DNA of 5,855 bases from an uncultured Micrococcales bacterium (lineage in GTDB: Bacteria; Actinomycetota; Actinomycetes; Actinomycetales; Microbacteriaceae), in the NCBI GenBank assembly GCA_903866485.1, contig CAIPNT010000054.1, positions 1 to 5,855 of the forward strand. The letters are read 5' to 3'. Shown piece by piece: positions 1-5,855 of the stretch; position 1 is the stretch's first letter; every line of letters begins with the position of its first letter. Made by a program: the position numbers and the translations under genes. Under the pieces are notes generated by a model. It did no database searches. It saw only the letters and a list, made by a program, of their open reading frames with translations, and was not told the origin of the DNA.

Positions 1-833
1 ACAAGGGTGTAAACCCGGATGAGGTCGTCGCAGTTGGTGCATCGCTGCAGGCTGGTGTTCTAAAGGGTGAGCGCAAGGACGTTCTGCTAATCGACGTGAC
101 TCCACTTTCTCTCGGTCTCGAGACCAAGGGTGGCATCATGACCAAGCTCATCGACCGCAACACGGCCATCCCGACCAAGCGCTCCGAGACGTTCACCACC
201 GCTGATGACAACCAGCCCTCGGTGAGCATCCAGGTGTTCCAGGGTGAGCGTGAGTTCACTCGCGACAACAAGTCACTCGGCAACTTCGACCTAGCCGGCA
301 TCGCACCAGCACCACGCGGTGTTCCACAGATCGAAGTGACCTTCGACATCGACGCCAACGGCATCGTGCACGTTTCTGCAAAGGACAAGGGCACCGGCAA
401 GGAAGCATCGGTCACCATCACCGGTGGCTCATCGCTTTCAAAGGAAGACATCGAGCGCATGGTCCGCGAAGGTGAAGAGCACGCTGCTGAAGACAAGAAG
501 CGTCGCGAAGAAGCCGACACCCGCAACTCTGCAGAGCAGATCGTTTACTCGACCGAGAAGCTAATCAAGGAGAACGACGAGAAGCTACCTGAAGACGTAA
601 AGACCGCAGTTCAGGCAGATGTCGACGCCTTGAAGACCGCGCTCGCCGCCGATGACATCGAGGCAGTCAAGACCGCCTTCGACAAGCTAGTCGAATCACA
701 GCAGAAGTTGGGCGAGGCAATCTATGCCGCGGCGCCAGCCGAAGGTGAAGAGGCAGCAGCCGAAGCTTCGGCCGAGGATGTTGTTGACGCCGAGGTTGTT
801 GACGAAGACGAGACCGACAAGGACGCCAAGTAA
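1..833 (+). CDS. dnaK: Chaperone DnaK (Hsp70), C-terminal part, 5' end outside window
   Basis: ATP-driven cytosolic Hsp70 chaperone that binds exposed hydrophobic peptides and cycles with DnaJ and GrpE. The frame is open from base 3 and gives 276 residues before TAA at 831-833. The first residues ([13 protein letters not shown]) are the end of the nucleotide-binding domain. The interdomain linker DVLLID lies at bases 78-95, followed by the substrate-binding beta domain ([12 protein letters not shown] onward, through [21 protein letters not shown]), a charged helical lid and an acidic tail containing [13 protein letters not shown]. Actinobacterial DnaK is about 610-630 residues, so more than half is upstream. 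The GTG at base 96 is an internal valine of the linker region, not a start. No frameshift or missing segment is apparent. In actinobacteria DnaK is also co-repressor of HspR, encoded further down this operon. Leucine CTA codons are unusually frequent here (6 of 17). Confidence 0.98.
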   Translation, partial: KGVNPDEVVAVGASLQAGVLKGERKDVLLIDVTPLSLGLETKGGIMTKLIDRNTAIPTKRSETFTTADDNQPSVSIQVFQGEREFTRDNKSLGNFDLAGIAPAPRGVPQIEVTFDIDANGIVHVSAKDKGTGKEASVTITGGSSLSKEDIERMVREGEEHAAEDKKRREEADTRNSAEQIVYSTEKLIKENDEKLPEDVKTAVQADVDALKTALAADDIEAVKTAFDKLVESQQKLGEAIYAAAPAEGEEAAAEASAEDVVDAEVVDEDETDKDAK

Positions 834-1396
834 TGACCGATTCAAACGAGGCTGGCTTCACTCCTAACGGGGAGCCCGATTCGATTCACGATGCTTCGCA
901 ATCTCTCGAATCGGATTCCCCTGCGGGTGAAGACGGTCTCGACGAAGAGCTCAAGAACCTGGTTGAAGAGACCGGGCCGATCAGCAAGGAGGCCGAGTTG
1001 TTGGCCGACTTGCAGCGATTGCAGGCTGAGTTTGTGAACTACAAGGCACGCGTTGAGCGTGACCGCGATGTGGCTCGCAACTCGGCAATTGCCGAAGTGC
1101 TTCGTGCGATTCTGCCGGCACTGGATGACCTGTCTCGCGCTGAGGCACACGGCGACCTCGAGGGGTCACCGTTTGCGGCTGTGGTTGGCAAACTTCGCAA
1201 TGCCGGAGACAAGTTTGGACTAAAGGCGTTTGGGGCAAAGGGCGACAAGTTCGACCCTGAGATTCACAACGCACTTGTGCAAACCCCATCTGCCGATGTC
1301 ACCGAAAACGTCATCGCTGACGTTGTCGAGCCGGGCTTCATGCTCGGTGACCGCCTGCTTCGACCAGCAATGGTCGCGGTACACATCCCTGCATAG
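833..1396 (+). CDS. grpE: GrpE, nucleotide exchange factor for DnaK
   Basis: GrpE dimers release ADP from DnaK and so reset the Hsp70 cycle in the cytosol. The 187-residue product has the family layout. Residues 1 to about 47 are an acidic, probably disordered leader. A long dimerising helix follows (LLADLQRLQAEFVNYKARVERDRD). The C-terminal beta domain covers roughly 130-187, with GDKFDPEIHNAL near 137-148 and the signature GFMLGDRLLRPAMVAV near the end. Length is normal for actinobacterial GrpE. The ATG overlaps the dnaK stop by one base (TAATG), with an AAGGA ribosome-binding site at 819-823 inside dnaK, which points to translational coupling and balanced output. No oddities were seen. Confidence 0.97.
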   Translation: MTDSNEAGFTPNGEPDSIHDASQSLESDSPAGEDGLDEELKNLVEETGPISKEAELLADLQRLQAEFVNYKARVERDRDVARNSAIAEVLRAILPALDDLSRAEAHGDLEGSPFAAVVGKLRNAGDKFGLKAFGAKGDKFDPEIHNALVQTPSADVTENVIADVVEPGFMLGDRLLRPAMVAVHIPA

Positions 1397-1397
1397 A

Positions 1398-1413
1398 CTG
1401 ACCTAAAGGTCAG
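1398..1413. repeat. 16-base perfect palindrome in the grpE-dnaJ spacer
   Basis: CTGACCTAAAGGTCAG consists of 7-base arms (1398-1404 and 1407-1413) around a central AA, starting two bases after the grpE stop. As RNA it could fold as a six-pair stem with a UAAA loop. No T-run follows, so it is not a convincing intrinsic terminator. It does not match the HspR operator HAIR (CTTGAGT-N7-ACTCAAG). It may be an mRNA processing or stability element, a protein-binding site, or chance; the symmetry is seen directly and the function is unknown. Confidence 0.5.
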
Positions 1414-1457
1414 CGCGGCAGCAAAACTATTCACACCAACAAAGAGGTTCGCTAAAC

Positions 1458-2387
1458 ATGGCAAGTCAAGACTGGTTCGACAGGGATTTTTATAAGGTCC
1501 TTGGCGTATCAAAAGACGTGTCTGAGGCCGAGCTTAAGAAGACCTATCGCAAGCTCTCACGCCAGTTTCACCCAGACACCAACCCGGGCGATTCCAAGGC
1601 CGAGGCGCGCTTCAAAGAAATCTCCGAGGCCTATTCGGTTCTGTCTGACAAGACTCAGCGAGCCGAATATGACCAAATTCGAGCAATGGGCCCCGGTGCC
1701 CGAACCGGATTTGGCGGCGGCGGATTTTCGGGCGGCTCTCAGGGTGGTGCCAACTTCGGTGGCGCTGGCTTCGAAGACGTCTTTGCGAACCTCTTTGGTG
1801 GCGGTGGCTTTGGCGGCCCTCGCGGGCCCCAGCGCGGCCAAGACCTGACCACCACCCAGACCCTAGATTTCATCGATGGCGTGAAGGGCACAACCCTGAA
1901 GCTTTCGCTTAAGACAGGGGCCGAACCAACCACCATCAAGATTCCGGCCGGTGTCAGCGACGGTCAAAAGATCAAGATCGCAGGCAAGGGCAACCCGTCA
2001 CCTAATGGCGGGCCAGCCGGCGACTTGATCATCACAGTAACCGTCAAACCACATCCGGTGTTCACTCGCGACGGCAACAACATTCGCGTTACCGTGCCAA
2101 TCACCTATGCCGAAGCTGTGCTTGGAGCCACCATCCAGGTGCCAACTTTGGGCGGAGACCCAGTCAAACTCAAGGTTTCTGCGGGCACTCCAAACGGCCG
2201 AGTGTTGCGCGTCAAGGGTCGCGGCGTGGTCACAGCAAAGGCCGAGGGCGACCTTTTGGCCACCGTCGAAATCGCAGTGCCGAGTCACATCAGTGAAAAG
2301 GCAAAGAAGGCGCTCGAAGAGTTTGAGGGCCTACTTCCGGATGAAAATCCTCGCGCCGAACTTTTGATCAAGGCCGGCCTTCTCTAA
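1458..2387 (+). CDS. dnaJ: DnaJ-type J-domain co-chaperone, class B (no zinc finger)
   Basis: Hsp40 co-chaperone that delivers substrates to DnaK and stimulates its ATPase. Of 309 residues, the J domain spans about 10-72 with the essential HPD at 38-40. A Gly/Phe-rich linker covers about 78-127 and includes a FEDVF stretch at 105-109 resembling the regulatory DIF motif. Two C-terminal beta-sandwich substrate domains follow (about 130-210 and 211-300; GDLIITVTVKPHPVFTRDG, ITYAEAVLGATIQVPTL). There are no cysteines at all, so the four CxxCxGxG zinc repeats of class A DnaJ are absent; this resembles CbpA or eukaryotic DNAJB proteins. The length fits that class, so nothing suggests truncation. 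The ATG at 1458 is preceded by AGAGG at 1443-1447. It lies 61 bases after grpE and 15 before hspR. A class A, zinc-containing DnaJ probably exists elsewhere in the genome (inference). Confidence 0.95.
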   Translation: MASQDWFDRDFYKVLGVSKDVSEAELKKTYRKLSRQFHPDTNPGDSKAEARFKEISEAYSVLSDKTQRAEYDQIRAMGPGARTGFGGGGFSGGSQGGANFGGAGFEDVFANLFGGGGFGGPRGPQRGQDLTTTQTLDFIDGVKGTTLKLSLKTGAEPTTIKIPAGVSDGQKIKIAGKGNPSPNGGPAGDLIITVTVKPHPVFTRDGNNIRVTVPITYAEAVLGATIQVPTLGGDPVKLKVSAGTPNGRVLRVKGRGVVTAKAEGDLLATVEIAVPSHISEKAKKALEEFEGLLPDENPRAELLIKAGLL

Positions 2388-2402
2388 GAACGGAGAGATG
2401 AG

Positions 2403-2816
2403 ATGGAACACCTCGACGAGAACACTCCACTCTTTGTTATTTCGGTTGCCGCCGAACTGGCGCTGATGCACCCGCAAACCCTGCGCCAATATGACCGCAT
2501 GGGTCTGGTGACCCCGATCCGCACATCGGGTTCGAGCCGTCGCTATACGATGCGCAACGTGGCCCAACTGCGCGAAATTGCCCAGTTATCGGCCGAAGGT
2601 GTGAGCCTCGAAGGCATCCGCCGCATCCTTGAACTTGAAAACCAAAACAGTGAGCTTGCCCAGCGGGTTCGCGATTTGGAGCAGGCCTTGGCCAATGAGC
2701 TGATGAACCGCCCGGGCAACCGAGTGTTCGCAGCCGGCGACCAAGGGGTCGAGAGCCTATCTCGCGGCCAAAGACCGTCGAAGCACACCCAGGTAGTGCT
2801 TTGGCGGGCGAAGTAG
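2403..2816 (+). CDS. hspR: HspR, MerR-family heat-shock repressor
   Basis: Transcriptional repressor of the actinobacterial dnaK regulon, known to bind HAIR operators and to need DnaK as co-repressor, so that DnaK titration by unfolded protein relieves repression. The 137-residue product starts with the MerR helix-turn-helix (about 12-31, [21 protein letters not shown]), then the wing with SSRRY at 44-48, a second helical pair ([23 protein letters not shown]) and a coiled-coil dimerisation helix at about 77-101. The C-terminal segment RVFAAG...[18 protein letters not shown] resembles the conserved tail of actinobacterial HspR. The start is supported by GGAG at 2392-2395; an ATG at 2398 is out of frame. 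It is the fourth gene of the operon it presumably autoregulates, between dnaJ and clpB. Its operator would be upstream of dnaK, outside this window. Confidence 0.95.
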   Translation: MEHLDENTPLFVISVAAELALMHPQTLRQYDRMGLVTPIRTSGSSRRYTMRNVAQLREIAQLSAEGVSLEGIRRILELENQNSELAQRVRDLEQALANELMNRPGNRVFAAGDQGVESLSRGQRPSKHTQVVLWRAK

Positions 2817-2825
2817 CCCTTCGCG

Positions 2826-2832
2826 AAAGGAG
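2826..2832 (+). promoter_or_regulatory. Strong ribosome-binding site fixing the clpB start
   Basis: AAAGGAG lies six bases before the ATG at 2839. The clpB frame is closed by an in-frame TAG at 2794-2796, and no other start codon occurs between that stop and 2839. The site therefore fixes the start and shows that no N-terminal domain is encoded upstream. The GG also lies in a possible short hairpin (CCTT at 2818-2821 with AAGG at 2827-2830). Confidence 0.8.
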
Positions 2833-2838
2833 AACCAA

Positions 2839-5001
2839 ATGAACCAAAACATGCAGCAAGAAGACCAAAAGAGCGCACTCGAAAAGTTTGGCATCGACCT
2901 AACTGAGATTGCCAAGTCGGGCAAGCTTGACCCGGTGATTGGCCGAGATGCCGAAATTCGCAGAGTTTCACAGGTGCTTAGCCGCCGAACCAAAAACAAT
3001 CCGGTGCTCATCGGCGAGCCCGGAGTTGGCAAGACCGCGGTGGTTGAGGGCCTTGCCCAGCGCATCGTGGCCGGAGACGTGCCAGAGAGCCTGAAAGGCA
3101 AGCGTCTGATTTCGCTTGACCTGGCCGCAATGGTTGCCGGAGCCAAGTTTCGCGGCGAATTTGAAGAGCGCCTCAAGGCTGTGCTGGCCGAGATTAACGC
3201 ATCCGAGGGTGGCGTAATTACCTTTATCGACGAGCTGCACACGCTGGTTGGTGCAGGCGCCGGCGATGGTCAGGATGCGGCAAACATGCTCAAGCCGATG
3301 CTTGCCCGAGGTGAACTGCGCCTGATTGGCGCCACCACGCTCGACGAATACCGCGAGAGAATCGAAAAAGACCCGGCGCTAGAGCGACGTTTTCAGCAGG
3401 TTTATGTTGGTGAGCCATCGGTGGTTGACACCATCGCGATTTTGCGCGGACTCAAGGAGCGTTACGAAGCTCACCACAAGGTGGCCATTGCCGATAGCGC
3501 GCTAGTCGCCGCGGCAACCCTGTCGAACCGATATATCACCGGTCGTCAGTTGCCAGACAAGGCCATTGACCTTATCGACGAGGCCGCTTCGCGCCTTCGC
3601 ATGGAGATTGACTCGGCTCCGGTTGAGATTGATGAGCTTCGTCGACAGGTTGATCGCCTCAAGCTCGAAGAGCTTGCTCTTAAGAAGGAGAAGGACGATG
3701 CCTCGAAGCAGCGTCTTGAAAAACTTCGCGAAGACCTAGCGGTTAAGTCTGAAAAGCTCGAAGAACTCAATGCCCGCTGGGCTAAAGAGCGCGCCGAACT
3801 AAACGCGGTTGGTGACCTAAAGACCAAGCTCGACGGCTTGCGCATCGAGGCCGAACGCGCCCAGCGCGAAGCCAACCTTGAGCGCGCTTCTCGACTGCTT
3901 TATGGCGAGATTCCGGCGTTAGAAAAGCAGCTGGCAGACCTTGAGGCCGCCGAAAATATTTCGAGCGCCGATGGCGCCAAGGCAGAGCGCATGGTTAACG
4001 ACCAGGTTGGCGAAGACGACATCGCCGCCGTGGTTAGCGCTTGGACGGGAGTGCCGACCGGCAAGCTGCTCGCCGGCGAAAGTCAAAAGTTGCTCAACCT
4101 AGAAGCCGAGCTCGGCCGGCGTTTGATTGGCCAGAAGGCTGCGGTTAAGTCGGTTTCTGATGCGGTTCGCCGCACCAAGGCGGGCATCAGCGACCCTGAC
4201 CGCCCAACCGGTTCATTCTTGTTCCTCGGCCCTACCGGTGTTGGCAAGACCGAGCTGGCCAAGAGCCTCGCCGAGTTCTTGTTTGACGACGAAAAGGCCA
4301 TGGTTCGCATCGACATGTCTGAATATGGCGAGAAGCACTCGGTTAGCCGCTTGCTCGGTGCCCCTCCGGGTTACATCGGCTATGAGGAGGGTGGTCAGTT
4401 GACCGAAGCCGTTCGCCGTCGACCATACTCGGTGGTCTTGCTCGATGAGGTCGAAAAGGCTCACCCAGAGGTCTTTGATGTGTTGCTTCAGGTCTTGGAT
4501 GACGGTCGCCTAACCGATGGCCAGGGTCGAGTCGTCGACTTTAAGAACGTGATTCTGATCTTGACCTCGAACCTCGGTTCGCAGTTTTTGATTGACCAAG
4601 AGTTGACCGAATCTCAAAAAACTGAGGGTGTCATGGCGATGGTTCGCGGGCACTTCAAGCCTGAATTTTTAAATCGTCTCGACGACATTGTTATCTTCTC
4701 GGCACTAGACCGCAGCGAACTAGGGCAGATTGTTGAGCTCAACATCGACCGTCTGTCACATCGCCTCGAACAGCGTCGCCTGCAACTTGCCGTCACCCCG
4801 GCTGCTCGAGCCTGGTTGGCCGATAAAGGTTATGACCCTGTCTATGGCGCTCGCCCGCTTCGCCGCCTCATGCAACAGCAAATCGATGATAAGTTGGCCA
4901 ACCTTTTGCTGGCCGGCACCATCCATGATGGTTCGCTGGTGCGAGTTGACGTTGCGCAGGATGGCGTAGCTCTGATTGTCGAGCCTGGTTCGCTAGAGTA
5001 G
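2839..5001 (+). CDS. clpB: ClpB-type AAA+ protein disaggregase lacking the N-terminal domain
   Basis: Hexameric Hsp100 unfoldase that extracts polypeptides from aggregates together with DnaK/DnaJ/GrpE. At 720 residues it is about 140 shorter than full-length ClpB, and it begins almost directly at the first AAA+ module ([13 protein letters not shown] from residue 13). AAA1 has Walker A GEPGVGKT at 59-66, pore-loop [12 protein letters not shown] with Phe104 where ClpB usually has Tyr, Walker B with DE at 131-132, and arginine fingers R183/R184. A full-length coiled-coil middle domain (about 262-374, with [11 protein letters not shown] at 355-365) marks it as ClpB rather than ClpC/ClpA. AAA2 has Walker A GPTGVGKT at 464-471, pore-loop GYIGYEEGG, Walker B with DE at 536-537, finger R613 and sensor-2 GAR at 670-672. 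No ClpP-docking IGF/IGL tripeptide is visible, so partnership with a protease is unlikely. It is 22 bases after hspR and probably in the same transcript. Confidence 0.96.
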   Translation: MNQNMQQEDQKSALEKFGIDLTEIAKSGKLDPVIGRDAEIRRVSQVLSRRTKNNPVLIGEPGVGKTAVVEGLAQRIVAGDVPESLKGKRLISLDLAAMVAGAKFRGEFEERLKAVLAEINASEGGVITFIDELHTLVGAGAGDGQDAANMLKPMLARGELRLIGATTLDEYRERIEKDPALERRFQQVYVGEPSVVDTIAILRGLKERYEAHHKVAIADSALVAAATLSNRYITGRQLPDKAIDLIDEAASRLRMEIDSAPVEIDELRRQVDRLKLEELALKKEKDDASKQRLEKLREDLAVKSEKLEELNARWAKERAELNAVGDLKTKLDGLRIEAERAQREANLERASRLLYGEIPALEKQLADLEAAENISSADGAKAERMVNDQVGEDDIAAVVSAWTGVPTGKLLAGESQKLLNLEAELGRRLIGQKAAVKSVSDAVRRTKAGISDPDRPTGSFLFLGPTGVGKTELAKSLAEFLFDDEKAMVRIDMSEYGEKHSVSRLLGAPPGYIGYEEGGQLTEAVRRRPYSVVLLDEVEKAHPEVFDVLLQVLDDGRLTDGQGRVVDFKNVILILTSNLGSQFLIDQELTESQKTEGVMAMVRGHFKPEFLNRLDDIVIFSALDRSELGQIVELNIDRLSHRLEQRRLQLAVTPAARAWLADKGYDPVYGARPLRRLMQQQIDDKLANLLLAGTIHDGSLVRVDVAQDGVALIVEPGSLE

Positions 5002-5005
5002 CCGA

Positions 5006-5794
5006 ATGATTGAACAAACAGTGGCCGGGGCACAAGCTGCCCTGGTCGCTTTTGTTAACCCTGAGAAAGCCGCCCACTACCCCAAGTTTTTTAAGGCTGG
5101 ACCCGGTGAATATGCTGAAGGCGACCAGTTTTTGGGTGTGTCAGTGCCTCATGTGCGCGAGGTTGCCAAGCAGTTTGCCGGCCTGACCGAGGCCGAGATC
5201 TATGAGCTGTTGCAGTCGCCGATTCACGAGCATCGCTCACTTGGGTTGTTCATTCTGGTTGAACGCTTCAAGAAGGCAAAGACCGCTGCCTCGCAGCAAG
5301 AGCTCTTTGATTTCTTTATGCGAGTGGTTTACGAAGGGCACATCAACAACTGGGATCTGGTCGACAACTCGGCACCCCATTTTGGAATGTTTTTGATTGG
5401 CAAACCCGACGGCATGCACCTGATTGAGAGCCTCGCCCGCAGCGAAAAGCTCTGGCAGCGACGAGTTGCCATTATGTTTACTTTCGCCTCGATTCGCTCT
5501 AGCAAATTGGGCATTGGGTCAGATGATTTTGCGCCAACCCTGCACATTGCCGAGCTGCTGCTGCACGATAAGCACGACCTGATTCACAAAGCAACCGGAT
5601 GGATGCTGCGCGAAGTGGGCAACCGCGATGTCGCCGAATTGCGAAATTTTCTGAGCCGCTTCGCGGCTGAAATGCCGCGCACAATGCTTCGCTATGCGAT
5701 TGAAAAGCTCGACTCTGAAGAGCGCAAGTATTGGATGGGCAAGGCTACCGAAACCGCCGCGCTTGAACATGCAGCAGAGAGTGCGCCTAACTAG
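5006..5794 (+). CDS. alkD: AlkD-type DNA alkylation repair glycosylase (HEAT-like repeats)
   Basis: The AlkD family removes positively charged alkylated purines such as 3-methyladenine and 7-methylguanine from DNA, leaving an abasic site, using a superhelical stack of ALK/HEAT-like helical repeats rather than classical base flipping. The 262-residue product shows the family blocks FFKAGPGEYAEGDQFLGVSV, SPIHEHRSLGLFILVERF, NNWDLVDNSAP, LWQRRVAIM, LLLHDKHDLIHKATGWMLREVG and MPRTMLRYAIEKL. Residues matching the Bacillus cereus AlkD active site appear present: W116 and D120 in NNWDLVD, the Arg pair 152-153 and W199. The length is slightly above the usual 230-240. The ATG follows the clpB stop by four bases with only a weak AGAG-like site, suggesting translation by reinitiation. 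Its stop overlaps that of the convergent gene. No CTA leucine codons were found among 26 leucines, unlike dnaK. Confidence 0.9.
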   Translation: MIEQTVAGAQAALVAFVNPEKAAHYPKFFKAGPGEYAEGDQFLGVSVPHVREVAKQFAGLTEAEIYELLQSPIHEHRSLGLFILVERFKKAKTAASQQELFDFFMRVVYEGHINNWDLVDNSAPHFGMFLIGKPDGMHLIESLARSEKLWQRRVAIMFTFASIRSSKLGIGSDDFAPTLHIAELLLHDKHDLIHKATGWMLREVGNRDVAELRNFLSRFAAEMPRTMLRYAIEKLDSEERKYWMGKATETAALEHAAESAPN

Positions 5795-5855
5795 TCGATG
5801 TCGACTACCACGGGAACGTGGTCGCTCGGGGCTTCGCCCTTGCGCTCATCCCGGT
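5791..5855 (-). CDS. xth: Exonuclease III/AP endonuclease family protein, C-terminal 20 codons only
   Basis: Read on the - strand, the frame enters at the window edge and ends in TAG at 5793-5791. The last 20 residues include RKGEAPSDHVPVVVDID. The SDH.P motif holds the catalytic histidine conserved at the C-terminus of the endonuclease/exonuclease/phosphatase superfamily, and P-SDH-xP-VVVD close to the stop is typical of exodeoxyribonuclease III (Xth), which cleaves DNA at abasic sites and degrades 3' ends. Only the tail is visible, so another member of the superfamily is possible. It converges on alkD with a four-base overlap (CTAG), and no intrinsic terminator separates them. Confidence 0.75.
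   Translation of the reverse strand, partial: RDERKGEAPSDHVPVVVDID
5807..5822. repeat. Short inverted repeat just past the alkD stop
   Basis: ACCACG at 5807-5812 and CGTGGT at 5817-5822 flank GGAA, a GNRA-type tetraloop if transcribed from the + strand. It begins 13 bases after the alkD stop but lies inside the convergent gene, where it encodes the conserved HVPVV stretch. No T-run follows on either strand. It could protect the 3' end of the operon mRNA, but codon constraint or chance explains it as well. Confidence 0.3.

Noticed and set aside
96..98. GTG as a possible start for a short DnaK-like protein
   Set aside because: It is the conserved valine of the linker [13 protein letters not shown], and the frame is open with DnaK homology from base 3.
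1397..1457. Possible internal promoter before dnaJ
   Set aside because: No credible -35/-10 pair could be seen, and the nearest AT-rich stretch (AAAACTATTCA) does not match a -10 well.
1815..1828. GGCCC/GGGCC hairpin in dnaJ
   Set aside because: It falls in the Gly-rich linker, where GC-rich glycine and proline codons readily give short inverted repeats; no T-run.
2168..2174. ACTCAAG, identical to one arm of the HspR operator HAIR
   Set aside because: The other arm CTTGAGT is not found seven bases upstream. The site is inside dnaJ and encodes Lys-Leu-Lys.
2437..2971. Two 142-143-codon open frames on the - strand over hspR
   Set aside because: They are shadows of hspR and the clpB 5' end, with compositionally odd translations and no domain features.
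2757..3242. 161-codon open frame on the - strand across the hspR end and clpB start
   Set aside because: It lies antisense to two well-supported genes, has a low-complexity Ser/Arg-rich translation and no recognisable motif; it mirrors the codon bias of the + strand genes.
3450..3456. Second ACTCAAG half-site, inside clpB
   Set aside because: There is no partner arm at the right spacing and it encodes a conserved Gly-Leu-Lys; chance match.
5829..5839. GGGC-TTC-GCCC hairpin followed by TT, terminator-like for the + strand
   Set aside because: The stem is only four pairs, there is no proper T-run, and it lies inside the coding end of the convergent gene.

Overview
The window carries the 3' part of an actinobacterial heat-shock chaperone operon, followed by a base-excision-repair gene and the tail of a convergent gene. 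The organism is most likely an actinobacterium. The order dnaK-grpE-dnaJ-hspR is typical of that phylum, the repressor is HspR (a MerR-type regulator) rather than a sigma-32 system, and the ClpB and GrpE sequences read as actinobacterial. Moderate GC, very short spacers and compact genes suggest a small-genome Microbacteriaceae-like lineage; that family-level placement is inference.

Layout on the + strand: 1-833 is the end of dnaK (interdomain linker, substrate-binding domain, lid, acidic tail). 833-1396 is grpE, sharing one base with the dnaK stop. 1397-1457 is the only sizeable spacer in the operon and holds a perfect 16-base palindrome. 1458-2387 encodes a zinc-finger-less, class B DnaJ. 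2403-2816 is hspR. 2839-5001 is a ClpB disaggregase lacking the usual N-terminal domain. 5006-5794 is an AlkD-type DNA glycosylase gene starting four bases after the clpB stop. On the - strand, 5791-5855 is the C-terminal end of an exonuclease III/AP endonuclease family gene whose stop codon overlaps the alkD stop within a CTAG.

How they work together: DnaK, its exchange factor GrpE and its J-protein form the Hsp70 cycle. ClpB works with them to pull proteins out of aggregates. HspR is the repressor known in actinobacteria to use DnaK as co-repressor, so the operon encodes both its machinery and its own feedback regulator. The promoter and any HspR operator must lie upstream of the window; no complete HAIR element was found inside it. 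AlkD excises alkylated purines and leaves abasic sites that an ExoIII-type enzyme could process, so the two genes at the right edge are functionally complementary although convergently transcribed.

No clearly new system is visible; this is a conserved stress locus. The points worth a second look are the N-domain-less ClpB inside the HspR operon, the class B DnaJ, the grpE-dnaJ palindrome, the attachment of alkD to a heat-shock operon, and a contrast in CTA-leucine use between dnaK and alkD. No stretch over 300 bases lacks a gene, and no tRNA, rRNA, CRISPR array or mobile element was seen.
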